Below, piece by piece: positions 6,360-14,281 of a stretch of 16,199 bases of DNA. The notes under the pieces were generated by a model. The model ran no database searches. It worked only from the letters and a program-made list of their open reading frames with translations, and was not told where the DNA came from. Position numbers and translations under genes: made by a program. Source of the DNA: RGIG8497 sp045593265 (lineage in GTDB: Bacteria > Bacillota > Clostridia > RGIG6154); assembly GCA_045593265.1 (NCBI GenBank), contig JAZNWH010000090.1:1-16199 (forward strand), given 5' to 3'. Position 1 is the first letter of the stretch. Every line of letters begins with the position of its first letter.

Positions 6360-8596
6360 TGGAAAAACTAAAAGCACTTTTCGAAAAAGCAAAAATCAAA
6401 TATGTAATTAGCGTCGATGATTGTTATTCTGTTTATGAACCAACAAGAGATGATTTAAAAACATTTTTTTCTAAAAGCAAGGAAATCGCCGTAAAATTTT
6501 GCAATGAAATTGGAATCAGTCATTTTGAGGATACGGTAAGTGAACTAGATGAAGATTATCAGGATTACTGCGAAAGTTTTTTTGATACGCTTACACCTGA
6601 GCAAGTTTCTGTGTTTCAGACTAATTATTATACTGATTATGAGAAAGAGAAAAACTCACTTGAAACTTTTTTTGAAGCATTAAAAGAGTCTGGTACAATA
6701 ATTGATTTTAAGAAAGTTCCGTCAATCAAAGAGGCAAATGAAATTTATGATAACATTGATGATGTATGCGAAACATCTCCTGACCAAAGGTTATTATGGA
6801 TGGTGGATAAGGATTTTGCCAAAAATACAGGCAATGCTGATTCAGGAATTAAACTTATAACTAATTTCATAGCTAATAAAAGGCCAAATCACCTATATGC
6901 ATTAACTTCTGCACAAATTGGAGATATAGATAATAGGAAGTTTAGAGAGATATTAAATAACGATAATCCGGAAAGTTCGTTGAATTTATTAGCGTGTGTT
7001 ATTCACAAGCATAATATTATCGAAAAAGCCTACGGCAACCTGTTTGAGCAAATGTATTTAGGTTTTAGAGAAAACTATTCTGGGGAGATAATTAACTGCT
7101 TAAAGAATAATCTGCTTGAAGCAAGCAAAGGTGCAGGCGAAAAGACAGATTTGTTAAGCGATGAAGCAATAAATAATGTCATATTTCTTGGAAGTAAAAA
7201 TGAGGGGATTTCGCCGATCGACACACTACAGAGACTTATGATGATAATTTTAAGAGATGATCTTATCATTAAACTAAGTGATAGTTATGATACTATTGCT
7301 AAGCTTGTATACGATTATACAGAACTATGCTCATGGTGTTCGATTGATAAAAGAGATCCTAATGATTTTGAACGTATAGTGAATATTCGTAAGAGCGAAT
7401 GCTATTATCAAAATATCAATAAAATGTATTCCCCAGTTTCATATGGTGATATTTTTGAAATTAATAATAAACCATATATCTTAATATCGCAATCATGTAA
7501 TTTGGTGATTAGAGCAGATGGTCACAGGAATGCACAATGTGCTACATTAGCTGAAATAGAATATGGTCAAAGTCCCAGCGAATCTAATTATGAACTTTCA
7601 TACTTTGATACAAAAAAGAAAGTACATATATCATTTAACAAAACGATCAATGTGGATTTTTCAGTTTTGGATCTATGTTGTTTAAATGATACAGGGGATC
7701 TTAAGTTGTCCAACGATTTTGAATTGTCGAATGTAGATTACAGATATACAGCAGGGATGGCGTTAGCACTTAAAAAAGTTATATCTGAAAACCAAAAAAT
7801 GATAATGGGCTATGAAAGATTATCAAGTTTTAAAAATGAGCTAACCATAGAACAAATTTTATCAGAAGCTCGTTCTATATACAAAGATAATTCTACGGAG
7901 TTGATAGCATCTTTTGACAATGGAATAAGCTATAATGGTCGAAGAGTGTGCAGATTGTCTTCCGACATTACCGATGATGTATCTAAAAGATATTTTGAAT
8001 ATCATTCAAGAAAAGGACTGGGTTTTGATTTTGCTGAAAAATATACAATCCATGAATATCAGGTTATCCTTAATTATGATTTTAGTAAAATAAATGTAGA
8101 TGAAAGCCAACTTATGTATGATAGAAAGTTTAATTATTATTATGTTGGTGAAAAAGACAAGGACGACATGAAGGCAAGAATAAAGGAAGAATTCAAGGGA
8201 TTTTATAGAAATAAGTTTTTTGAAGATAAGGAAATTGAATTTAAGGAAGAGCCCAAGATTGATACGAAGAATAGATCAATTACAGTTAGTCCCAGCAATA
8301 TCCCTGTAATAATTAATGATGATTTACTAAACAATGTCTTGTCAAATAAAGGTGATGAAATAACACTAAAAATACCTATAACCCATTTTTGTGCAGGTGA
8401 AATAAAAAACAGAGCTCAAAAGACATATCCAGATGATACTAATAATAGTACACTTGTTGTTTCAAATAAATGTTTAAGCTTTACATTTAAAAATGATCTT
8501 GTATTTGAAAATAGTGATATTATAGATGGGAAAATCGTTTTTAGGTTTGAAGTTGACAAGCATATAAAGCTTACAATCACGAAGGAAAATAAATAA
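6359..8596 (+). CDS. Large protein with an N-terminal receiver-like domain; probable partner of the GHKL kinase
   Basis: A 745-residue protein coupled to the preceding gene by a TAATG overlap. Its N-terminus follows the response-regulator receiver pattern: strand YVISVDD with the acidic pair D20-D21, strand LLWMVD with candidate phospho-acceptor D150, strand HLYALTS with T183/S184, and strand LLACVIHK with K217. About 115 residues of acidic helical sequence separate the first and third strands, far more than the usual 35, so this is a receiver with a large insertion or a degenerate one. Residues about 358-400 (YGDIFEINNKPYILISQSCN, then RADG) look like a compact beta-rich domain of unknown role. 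The C-terminal third is beta-strand-rich, with DDLLNNVLS and KIPITHF segments. No HTH, nuclease or membrane signature is evident. I infer an effector or adaptor that receives a signal from the GHKL protein; its biochemical output is unknown. Confidence 0.65.
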   Translation: MEKLKALFEKAKIKYVISVDDCYSVYEPTRDDLKTFFSKSKEIAVKFCNEIGISHFEDTVSELDEDYQDYCESFFDTLTPEQVSVFQTNYYTDYEKEKNSLETFFEALKESGTIIDFKKVPSIKEANEIYDNIDDVCETSPDQRLLWMVDKDFAKNTGNADSGIKLITNFIANKRPNHLYALTSAQIGDIDNRKFREILNNDNPESSLNLLACVIHKHNIIEKAYGNLFEQMYLGFRENYSGEIINCLKNNLLEASKGAGEKTDLLSDEAINNVIFLGSKNEGISPIDTLQRLMMIILRDDLIIKLSDSYDTIAKLVYDYTELCSWCSIDKRDPNDFERIVNIRKSECYYQNINKMYSPVSYGDIFEINNKPYILISQSCNLVIRADGHRNAQCATLAEIEYGQSPSESNYELSYFDTKKKVHISFNKTINVDFSVLDLCCLNDTGDLKLSNDFELSNVDYRYTAGMALALKKVISENQKMIMGYERLSSFKNELTIEQILSEARSIYKDNSTELIASFDNGISYNGRRVCRLSSDITDDVSKRYFEYHSRKGLGFDFAEKYTIHEYQVILNYDFSKINVDESQLMYDRKFNYYYVGEKDKDDMKARIKEEFKGFYRNKFFEDKEIEFKEEPKIDTKNRSITVSPSNIPVIINDDLLNNVLSNKGDEITLKIPITHFCAGEIKNRAQKTYPDDTNNSTLVVSNKCLSFTFKNDLVFENSDIIDGKIVFRFEVDKHIKLTITKENK

Positions 8597-8689
8597 TAGA
8601 TTTACGCGTGTTGAAAGAAAGTTGTATGAAAAAACTGCAAATATTAAAGGCGGTTATTGAGGGAATGAAATAATATGGGAGGATTTTTA

Positions 8690-10816
8690 ATGGATACAGG
8701 AGATAAAATAAGAGAAATTCGAGCAGAATATAAAGAATACTTAACTCAGAAACACCCAGAATGGAATGAAAGCTCAGTTAACACACATGTTTCTGATGCA
8801 TTTTTCATTTGGAATAATACGGTTATTCCTGGATTTTGGAAGATTTTTGTTGATGATGAATCAATGGAGATGGCGAGATTGGCTATTCTTGATTTTCTCA
8901 AAAACGAAAAAAAGTCCGATACATATGAAGAACGTACAAGAGGATATTTTAGAGATCTAAAAAGAATGAGAGAGTTTTTTGATACTGTCTATGGCGGTGT
9001 TGAAAATCGCATCGGCACTGAATTTGATGCTGAAGAATTAATTTATTCCGTATGTAAAAATTATTATGATGGAGTTGTCCCCATTGAAGAAGCTTTAAAT
9101 GAACTTTGTGAAAAGGTACCTTCACAAGGCAGGGCTTCGCACAAAATGACTTTGGACTTGTTTGGCTATATGCTTAAGGGGCGTAATTTTTCAAGACGTC
9201 AAAATCTTGAGATAACAATATGTCTAATAAGAAACATAGGCAGAGATTATGGTAAAGAAAAAATGTTTAATGCTCTTAAAGCCACTCGTGAAAATATAAT
9301 TTATTATTATGGCAAAGCTGCAAATAGATCAAATTGTATGCGAAGATCTTGCCAACAGCTTGCCGATGAAAACGGCATTGATCTATCATTTGGCGAAGAA
9401 ATATTTGATGGCATCACACCTCAAAAAGCACCTATATCAGTTCTCGCAGACGATGATATAGATACTGTTCGCTATTGGATATACTCCCCTGGAGACAATG
9501 CATGCAAATGGGAAGAATTTTATAACGCCGGAATTATGGCTATTGGCTGGAGCGGTATAGGAGACCTTTCCGATTATGTTAACAAAGATGCCATGAAAAA
9601 GAAAATGAAAGAAGTATATGGTGACCAATATACATATAAAAATGCAGCTCATGCAACTTGGCAGTTTGCTAACGATATCAAGCCTGGAGACGTTGTTTTT
9701 GTTAAAAAAGGAATGCATAAAATTATAGGGCGCGGTGTTGTTAACGGCGAATATGAATACAAACCGGAGTATGAAGATGAAGAATACGAGTATGGTCATA
9801 TCCGCACAGTTGAATGGACACATAACGGCGAATGGGAACATCCCGGACAGGCAGTTATGAAGACCTTGACCGACATTACCCAGTACACAGAATATGTGGC
9901 AAAATTAAATGCTTTGTTCGAGGATGATACAACCGAGGAAGCTGAAGAAACTGAAATTCAGTATCCATCTTACACTGCAGACGATTTCTTGAGCGAAGTT
10001 TATATGAGTAAGGCAAATTATGAAACTCTGTCCAATCTTCTTAAGAATAAAAAGAACATCATAATGCAGGGTGCTCCCGGTGTTGGTAAAACATTTGCCG
10101 CAAAGAGACTTGCATACTCTATGATGGGAGTTAAAGACTCAAGCCGTGTTATGATGGTTCAGTTCCACCAGAGTTACAGCTACGAAGATTTTATTATGGG
10201 ATTTAGACCTGCCTCTACAGGGTTTGAACTCAAAAAAGGACCATTCTACATCTTTTGCAAGAAGGCTGAAACGGACATTGAAAACGACTACTTCTTTATT
10301 ATTGATGAAATAAACAGAGGTAATTTGAGTAAAATTTTCGGTGAACTCTTTATGCTTATTGAGAGTGATAAGCGTGGTGTTTCATTGCAGCTTCTTTATT
10401 CAGATGAAAAGTTCTCTGTTCCTTCAAATGTACATATTATCGGCATGATGAATACTGCAGACCGCAGTCTTGCAATGCTTGACTACGCATTAAGACGCCG
10501 TTTTGCATTCTTTGAATTCTCACCGGCATTTGAAACAGAAGGTTTCCGTCATTATAGACAAGAAAAGAACAACAAGAGATTTGACAACTTGATTGCTACG
10601 ATTGAGAAGTTAAATAATACAATTGAAAATGATGAGACTCTTGGCAGAGGGTTCCGCATCGGCCACAGCTATTTCTGCACCGAAAATGAAATTGATGATA
10701 TGTGGCTTAATTCTGTTGTCACTTACGAGATTGTTCCTCTTTTGAACGAGTATTGGTTTGATGAGCCGAGCAAAGTTCGTGATTGGGAATACGCTCTTCG
10801 TGAGGCAATTAGATGA
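8690..10816 (+). CDS. mcrB: McrB-type AAA+ GTPase with an EVE/PUA-like modified-base reader
   Basis: A 708-residue motor subunit of a McrBC modification-dependent restriction system. Residues about 1-240 form a helical domain I do not recognise (KIREIRAEYKEYL, then SSVNTHVSDAFF). Residues about 258-395 (YWIYSPGD, GIMAIGWSGIG, DVVFVKKGMHKIIGRGVV) look like an EVE/PUA-fold reader, the kind that flips out modified bases. The AAA+ domain has Walker A GAPGVGKT (about 460-467), Walker B FFIIDEINRG (about 537-546), the McrB signature MNTADRS (about 587-593) and arginines in DYALRRRFAF (about 597-606). ATG 8690 is chosen over ATG 8675 because GGGAGGA (8677-8683) lies six bases before it. It overlaps mcrC by ATGA, so the two are made together. 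Whether transcription comes from the promoter at 2178 or a local one is unclear; the 93-base gap upstream holds no convincing promoter or terminator. Confidence 0.9.
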   Translation: MDTGDKIREIRAEYKEYLTQKHPEWNESSVNTHVSDAFFIWNNTVIPGFWKIFVDDESMEMARLAILDFLKNEKKSDTYEERTRGYFRDLKRMREFFDTVYGGVENRIGTEFDAEELIYSVCKNYYDGVVPIEEALNELCEKVPSQGRASHKMTLDLFGYMLKGRNFSRRQNLEITICLIRNIGRDYGKEKMFNALKATRENIIYYYGKAANRSNCMRRSCQQLADENGIDLSFGEEIFDGITPQKAPISVLADDDIDTVRYWIYSPGDNACKWEEFYNAGIMAIGWSGIGDLSDYVNKDAMKKKMKEVYGDQYTYKNAAHATWQFANDIKPGDVVFVKKGMHKIIGRGVVNGEYEYKPEYEDEEYEYGHIRTVEWTHNGEWEHPGQAVMKTLTDITQYTEYVAKLNALFEDDTTEEAEETEIQYPSYTADDFLSEVYMSKANYETLSNLLKNKKNIIMQGAPGVGKTFAAKRLAYSMMGVKDSSRVMMVQFHQSYSYEDFIMGFRPASTGFELKKGPFYIFCKKAETDIENDYFFIIDEINRGNLSKIFGELFMLIESDKRGVSLQLLYSDEKFSVPSNVHIIGMMNTADRSLAMLDYALRRRFAFFEFSPAFETEGFRHYRQEKNNKRFDNLIATIEKLNNTIENDETLGRGFRIGHSYFCTENEIDDMWLNSVVTYEIVPLLNEYWFDEPSKVRDWEYALREAIR

Positions 10817-11832
10817 TTAAGATTCAAAACATCTACCATATGCTTGCGTATGCCTTTCAAGTTTTAAGAGAACAAGGCTACGCAAGTTGTGGAACAGAAA
10901 ATTTTGAAAATACCGCAGACCTTTTATCTGCCATTCTCGTAAAGGGTGTATCAATTCAAATAAAGAGAGGTTTGGGAAGAACATATATCGAACAGACCGA
11001 GCCGTTAAGTTGCCTTCGTGGAAAAATTGATGTTTCAGAATCCATTAAGCAACAAACTCTTATTAAACAACAGCTTGTATGTACTTATGATGAGTTTTCG
11101 GAAAACACATATATGAACCGAATTCTTAAGACTTCTATGGAGTTGTTACTGCGATATGATATTCCCAAAACAAGAAAAAAGGAGCTGCGGAATCTGCTCC
11201 TGTATTTCAAAGATGTTAGTGAATTAGATATCCATACGATTAATTGGAATTTTCGCTTTAATCGTAATAACCAAAGCTACCAGATGCTGATGTCGATTTG
11301 CTATTTGCTTATCAAGGGTCTGTTGCAAACAACAGTAGAAGGAACTGTCAAGCTGATGCAGTTTATTGATGAACAGCGGATGTGTCGATTGTATGAGAAG
11401 TTTATTCTTGAATACTATCGCAAACACTATCCGCAAATTAAAACCTCTGCATCACAGATTGGTTGGGCATTGGATGATGGAATTAGTACAATGTTGCCGA
11501 CTATGCAATCTGATATTATGCTTTCTTTTGATAACAAAACCTTGATTATTGATGCAAAGTATTATAGCCATACTACGCAAGTTCAGTATGATGTAAATAC
11601 ACTACATTCCAATAACCTTTATCAGATATTTACATATGTAAAAAATAAAGCTGTTGCAGGTGGCGAGGTATCAGGTATGCTTTTGTATGCTCGAACTGAT
11701 GAAAAAATTCAGCCGGACAATGAGTATGTAATGAGTGGTAACAAAATTAGTGTAAAAACACTTGATTTGAATTGTGACTTCTCAGAGATATCGGCACAAC
11801 TCAATGCAATTGCTGATGCGTTTATAGCATAA
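10813..11832 (+). CDS. mcrC: McrC-type nuclease subunit
   Basis: A 339-residue McrC-family protein that joins the McrB ring and cuts DNA. The N-terminal half starts IQNIYHMLAYAF and contains the family segment LRGKIDVSESI (68-78) and FSENTYMNRIL (95-105). The C-terminal PD-(D/E)xK nuclease has D234 in QSDIML, then D247-A-K249 in LIIDAKYY, and the QxxxY element Q271-Y275 in LYQIFTY. LYEKFILEYY (193-202) is the helix that opens the nuclease domain. All catalytic residues are present and the length is normal, so the enzyme should be active. The start ATG lies inside the end of mcrB (ATGA), the usual mcrBC coupling. The nuclease works only with McrB; its target modification is set by the reader domain of McrB. 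Confidence 0.9.
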   Translation: MIKIQNIYHMLAYAFQVLREQGYASCGTENFENTADLLSAILVKGVSIQIKRGLGRTYIEQTEPLSCLRGKIDVSESIKQQTLIKQQLVCTYDEFSENTYMNRILKTSMELLLRYDIPKTRKKELRNLLLYFKDVSELDIHTINWNFRFNRNNQSYQMLMSICYLLIKGLLQTTVEGTVKLMQFIDEQRMCRLYEKFILEYYRKHYPQIKTSASQIGWALDDGISTMLPTMQSDIMLSFDNKTLIIDAKYYSHTTQVQYDVNTLHSNNLYQIFTYVKNKAVAGGEVSGMLLYARTDEKIQPDNEYVMSGNKISVKTLDLNCDFSEISAQLNAIADAFIA

Positions 11833-11845
11833 AAGGAGAATTACA

Positions 11846-12196
11846 ATGATTGAATTTATTTGTTATCCCAAATGTACAACCTGTCAAAAAGCTAAAAAAT
11901 GGCTTGATGACAACAAAATTGAATACAAACTTCGTAATATAAAAGAAGGTAATCCGAGCTTTGAAGAATTGTTTGCTTGGTATAAAATGAGTGAACTTCC
12001 GCTTAAGAAATTCTTTAATACATCTGGACTCTTGTATAAGTCAATAGGACTAAAGGACAAGCTTCCTGCAATGTCTGAAGAAGAACAATTAAAACTTCTT
12101 GCAACAGACGGAATGCTCGTGAAACGCCCTCTTGTGGTAGGCGAAGGGTTTGTTTTAGTTGGTTTTAAGGAAAATGAATGGAAAGAAAATTTATAA
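11846..12196 (+). CDS. Spx/ArsC-family thioredoxin-fold protein
   Basis: A 116-residue protein of the arsenate reductase (ArsC)/Spx/YffB family. It has a thioredoxin-like fold with the redox pair C10-T-T-C13 near the N-terminus (FICYPKCTTCQKAKKWL) and the family pattern KRPLVVGEGFVLVGF near the C-terminus. Members reduce small substrates with glutathione or thioredoxin, or, in the Spx branch, bind RNA polymerase and respond to disulfide stress. The sequence alone does not choose; many clostridial members of this length are annotated simply as ArsC-family proteins. AAGGAGAA (11833-11840) precedes ATG 11846. It starts 13 bases after mcrC, probably as read-through cargo and not part of the restriction system. 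No arsenic-resistance genes are nearby. Confidence 0.85.
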   Translation: MIEFICYPKCTTCQKAKKWLDDNKIEYKLRNIKEGNPSFEELFAWYKMSELPLKKFFNTSGLLYKSIGLKDKLPAMSEEEQLKLLATDGMLVKRPLVVGEGFVLVGFKENEWKENL

Positions 12197-12296
12197 TAGG
12201 AAATGGTTTGATATTAAGTCGAAAAGGGCAGATGAGAAAACCAATCAGGCTGAACTTATTATGAGTTGGAGAGATGAGTATGGCAAATTATATTGA
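12174..12296 (+). CDS. Possible 40-residue small ORF bridging two genes
   Basis: ATG 12174 to TGA 12294-12296 encodes 40 residues, from MNGKKIYNRKWFDIKSKR to SWRDEYGKLY. It overlaps the end of the Spx/ArsC-like gene by 23 bases and the start of the DUF4365 gene by 17, so it fills the 83-base gap between them. The residue mix, with charged helical KSKRADEKTNQAELIMSW, looks protein-like rather than random. AAGG at 12167-12170 is too close to the ATG to be a good ribosome binding site. It could be a real small protein, a leader that couples translation of its neighbours, or the surviving tail of a deleted gene. I do not recognise it. Confidence 0.3.
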   Translation: MNGKKIYNRKWFDIKSKRADEKTNQAELIMSWRDEYGKLY

Positions 12297-13251
12297 GCAA
12301 ATAGGTGTTAATCATGTTGGGGAAATTGCTGCACGAAATAAGTGGATGTTTAGACCTCAACCAGTTGATGACGTAGGTATTGATGCTCATATGGAGTTAA
12401 CCGAACCAACGGGAGAATCAAAACAACTTCTTGCATTGCAAATAAAGTCTGGTACAAGTTGGTTTAAAGAGAAAAAGGATGAATATATTATTTTTCGAGA
12501 TATCAACGAAAGACAGTATAACTATTGGACTATGAATTCTTTGCCATGTATTGTTGTTTTGTATAATCCTGATGATAATATGTGTATTTGGCAAAAGTTA
12601 ACCGCTGAAACGATTGAAAGAACTAATGCCGGAAAAGGGAAAGGTTTTTTTGTCAAAGTTCCAATAAGTCAAGTGTTCATAAATGATTTATCGAATGAAA
12701 AACTTCTTTCATTTACAAACTTGCCGCAACATATTACAAATTATAACTTTTTGTTATCTCAGAAAAAGTTTATGCAAATCATTCAAGATGGCGGAGAAAT
12801 TAAATTACATTCAATGGAATGGATAAACAAAAGCAGTGGTAGAGGAGATACTGAATTAATTGTTGATGACGGAACAACTATCCAAAAGTACATATACCCT
12901 TATTGGTTTCCTTTTACACCGTACAAGGAAGTTTTTCCGCGGCTATTTCCATGGGCAAATTTTTCAGCTGATGAGGAATTTTTTGAGGAAAATGATGAAT
13001 ATTTTTGGCATGAATACCACTGTTATTACGATAAAGAGGATGATGAGTGGTTGGTTGTAGGCGATACATTCGAAGAATATCGTAAAAAATTGAGCCCAAT
13101 GCGTAGTATTGATCATTCAGGGGAAGTTGCAGAATATATGATGAAACTTAGTTTAAATGAGTTGGGTAAGTCATTTTTAAATGTAGATAAATTCGTATCT
13201 CAAAATCAACCATATGCAGACACAAGACCAAAAGGAGAGCTGGATGTATGA
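12280..13251 (+). CDS. DUF4365-domain protein, predicted PD-(D/E)xK nuclease
   Basis: A 323-residue protein. Its N-terminal 150 residues match the DUF4365 pattern: an initial helix with HVGEIAARNKW, then VGIDAHMEL (D35 and E39), then LLALQIKSG (Q54 and K56). This D...(Q/E)xK arrangement is that of the PD-(D/E)xK nuclease fold, and DUF4365 proteins are often found in defence islands. The C-terminal half, with an acidic and aromatic patch (FEENDEYFWHEYHCYY), is unfamiliar. ATG 12280 is preferred over ATG 12274 because GGAGAG (12268-12273) abuts the latter. The next gene starts inside its stop codon (ATGA), implying that the two products work together. The nuclease role is predicted from the fold only; Gln in place of Glu leaves activity uncertain. 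Confidence 0.75.
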   Translation: MANYIEQIGVNHVGEIAARNKWMFRPQPVDDVGIDAHMELTEPTGESKQLLALQIKSGTSWFKEKKDEYIIFRDINERQYNYWTMNSLPCIVVLYNPDDNMCIWQKLTAETIERTNAGKGKGFFVKVPISQVFINDLSNEKLLSFTNLPQHITNYNFLLSQKKFMQIIQDGGEIKLHSMEWINKSSGRGDTELIVDDGTTIQKYIYPYWFPFTPYKEVFPRLFPWANFSADEEFFEENDEYFWHEYHCYYDKEDDEWLVVGDTFEEYRKKLSPMRSIDHSGEVAEYMMKLSLNELGKSFLNVDKFVSQNQPYADTRPKGELDV

Positions 13252-13646
13252 AAAAAATCAAACTTAATGGTGATTTCGAGAAAAAAACATCAACCGATGA
13301 ATACATACTGGATCCTACTGAGAAGTATGTGATTAATATTGAAAAAGAACGTGAGTTTCAAGTGGCAACAATGATGTCATTTCAAATAATGGGACCTCCG
13401 CCTGCCCTTAAGAACTACTATGCGTGGTTGCATGAAAATGGGTTTAATGTAGAGATGCCAAACCCTACAAATGAAGTTGTTGCTCACTATTATGGTGTTA
13501 AACCACTTTGGAGAACACCTTATTCACAAGGTGTTGTTGTGAAGGCAGAAAATGAAAGTGATTATTTTATTGTTATGGAATGTAGTAGCAAGAATAGAGG
13601 ATATAAGCATGCAAAAGTTATTCTTACTATGGGTGGTTGTATGTGA
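13248..13646 (+). CDS. Unrecognised 132-residue protein coupled to the DUF4365 gene
   Basis: A 132-residue protein starting at ATG 13248, which overlaps the stop of the preceding gene; AAAGGAGAG (13231-13239) lies before it. The sequence looks like a small alpha/beta domain with several short strands (KYVINIE, QGVVVKAE, DYFIVMECSS, HAKVILTMGG). A proline-rich turn, MGPPPALKNYYAWLHENGF, is in the middle. There is no signal peptide, membrane span, or recognisable catalytic motif; the two cysteines near the C-terminus are too far apart for an obvious metal site. The stop-start overlap suggests a dedicated partner of the DUF4365 protein, for example a regulator, antidote or specificity factor. 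That is inference from gene order; I do not recognise the family. Confidence 0.6.
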   Translation: MKKIKLNGDFEKKTSTDEYILDPTEKYVINIEKEREFQVATMMSFQIMGPPPALKNYYAWLHENGFNVEMPNPTNEVVAHYYGVKPLWRTPYSQGVVVKAENESDYFIVMECSSKNRGYKHAKVILTMGGCM

Positions 13647-13692
13647 AGTAGATACTCATAGATAAGAAGAAATGAAAATGAGGCGAAAAGTT

Positions 13693-14253
13693 ATGAGAAA
13701 GAATTTTGGGGCGAAAGCTATTTTATATCCGATGCCGGTGTTAATTATCGGTACATATGATGAGAATGAAAAACCTAACGCAATGAATGCTGCATGGGGT
13801 GGCATCAGTGAGGAAACACAGATATCTATTTGTGTTGATGACGGACACAAGACTGCAAAGAATGTTGTTAAAATGGGTTCATTTACTGTGAGTATTGCAG
13901 ATGCAGAAAATGTTGTAGCTTGTGACTATGTCGGTATTGTTTCGGGTAATAAAGAGCCTGATAAAATTGAAAAAGCTGGTTGGCATGCTACAAAAAGTGA
14001 ATTTGTTGATGCTCCGCTTTTTGATGAATTGCCTATGGCACTCGAATGTAAACTCATCAGCTACGATGAAGAAACCTGCAGGCTTGTGGGTGAAATCGTA
14101 AACGTCTGTGCAGACGAAAGAATTCTTGATGAAAACGGAAAAATCGATTTGAATAAATTCAGCCCGATTACTTATGATCCTGTACATCATACTTACCGTA
14201 AGATTGGTGATGTAGTTGGAAAGGCATTTAATGACGGAGCTAAATTAAAATAA
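13693..14253 (+). CDS. Flavin-reductase-family (FMN-binding split-barrel) protein
   Basis: A 186-residue protein of the flavin reductase-like, FMN-binding split-barrel family. Typical segments are NFGAKAILYPMPVLIIGTYD at the N-terminus, PNAMNAAWGGIS (about 28-39) and KTAKNVVKMGSFTVSIADAE (about 53-72), which line the flavin site. Members bind FMN and transfer electrons from NAD(P)H or a partner protein. ATG 13693 is chosen because AGGCG sits seven bases upstream and homologues, as I recall them, begin MRKNFGAK; the in-frame ATGs at 13672 and 13678 would add a short basic extension. It is a housekeeping-like or redox cargo gene between defence-related genes. No partner oxidoreductase is visible nearby. 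The family assignment is firm; the substrate is unknown. Confidence 0.85.
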   Translation: MRKNFGAKAILYPMPVLIIGTYDENEKPNAMNAAWGGISEETQISICVDDGHKTAKNVVKMGSFTVSIADAENVVACDYVGIVSGNKEPDKIEKAGWHATKSEFVDAPLFDELPMALECKLISYDEETCRLVGEIVNVCADERILDENGKIDLNKFSPITYDPVHHTYRKIGDVVGKAFNDGAKLK

Positions 14254-14281
14254 ACTATTACTTCTGCTAAGGAGAAATTTT

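Noticed and set aside
8626..8673. A 15-residue peptide gene just before mcrB
   Set aside because: It has an ATG but no ribosome binding site, and its composition tells nothing. The other frame of the same stretch looks more protein-like.
9437..9841. Long reverse-strand open frame inside mcrB
   Set aside because: It is the shadow of the well-supported mcrB frame; its predicted residues are hydrophobic and cysteine/phenylalanine-rich, as expected from antisense of acidic codons, with no ribosome binding site evidence.
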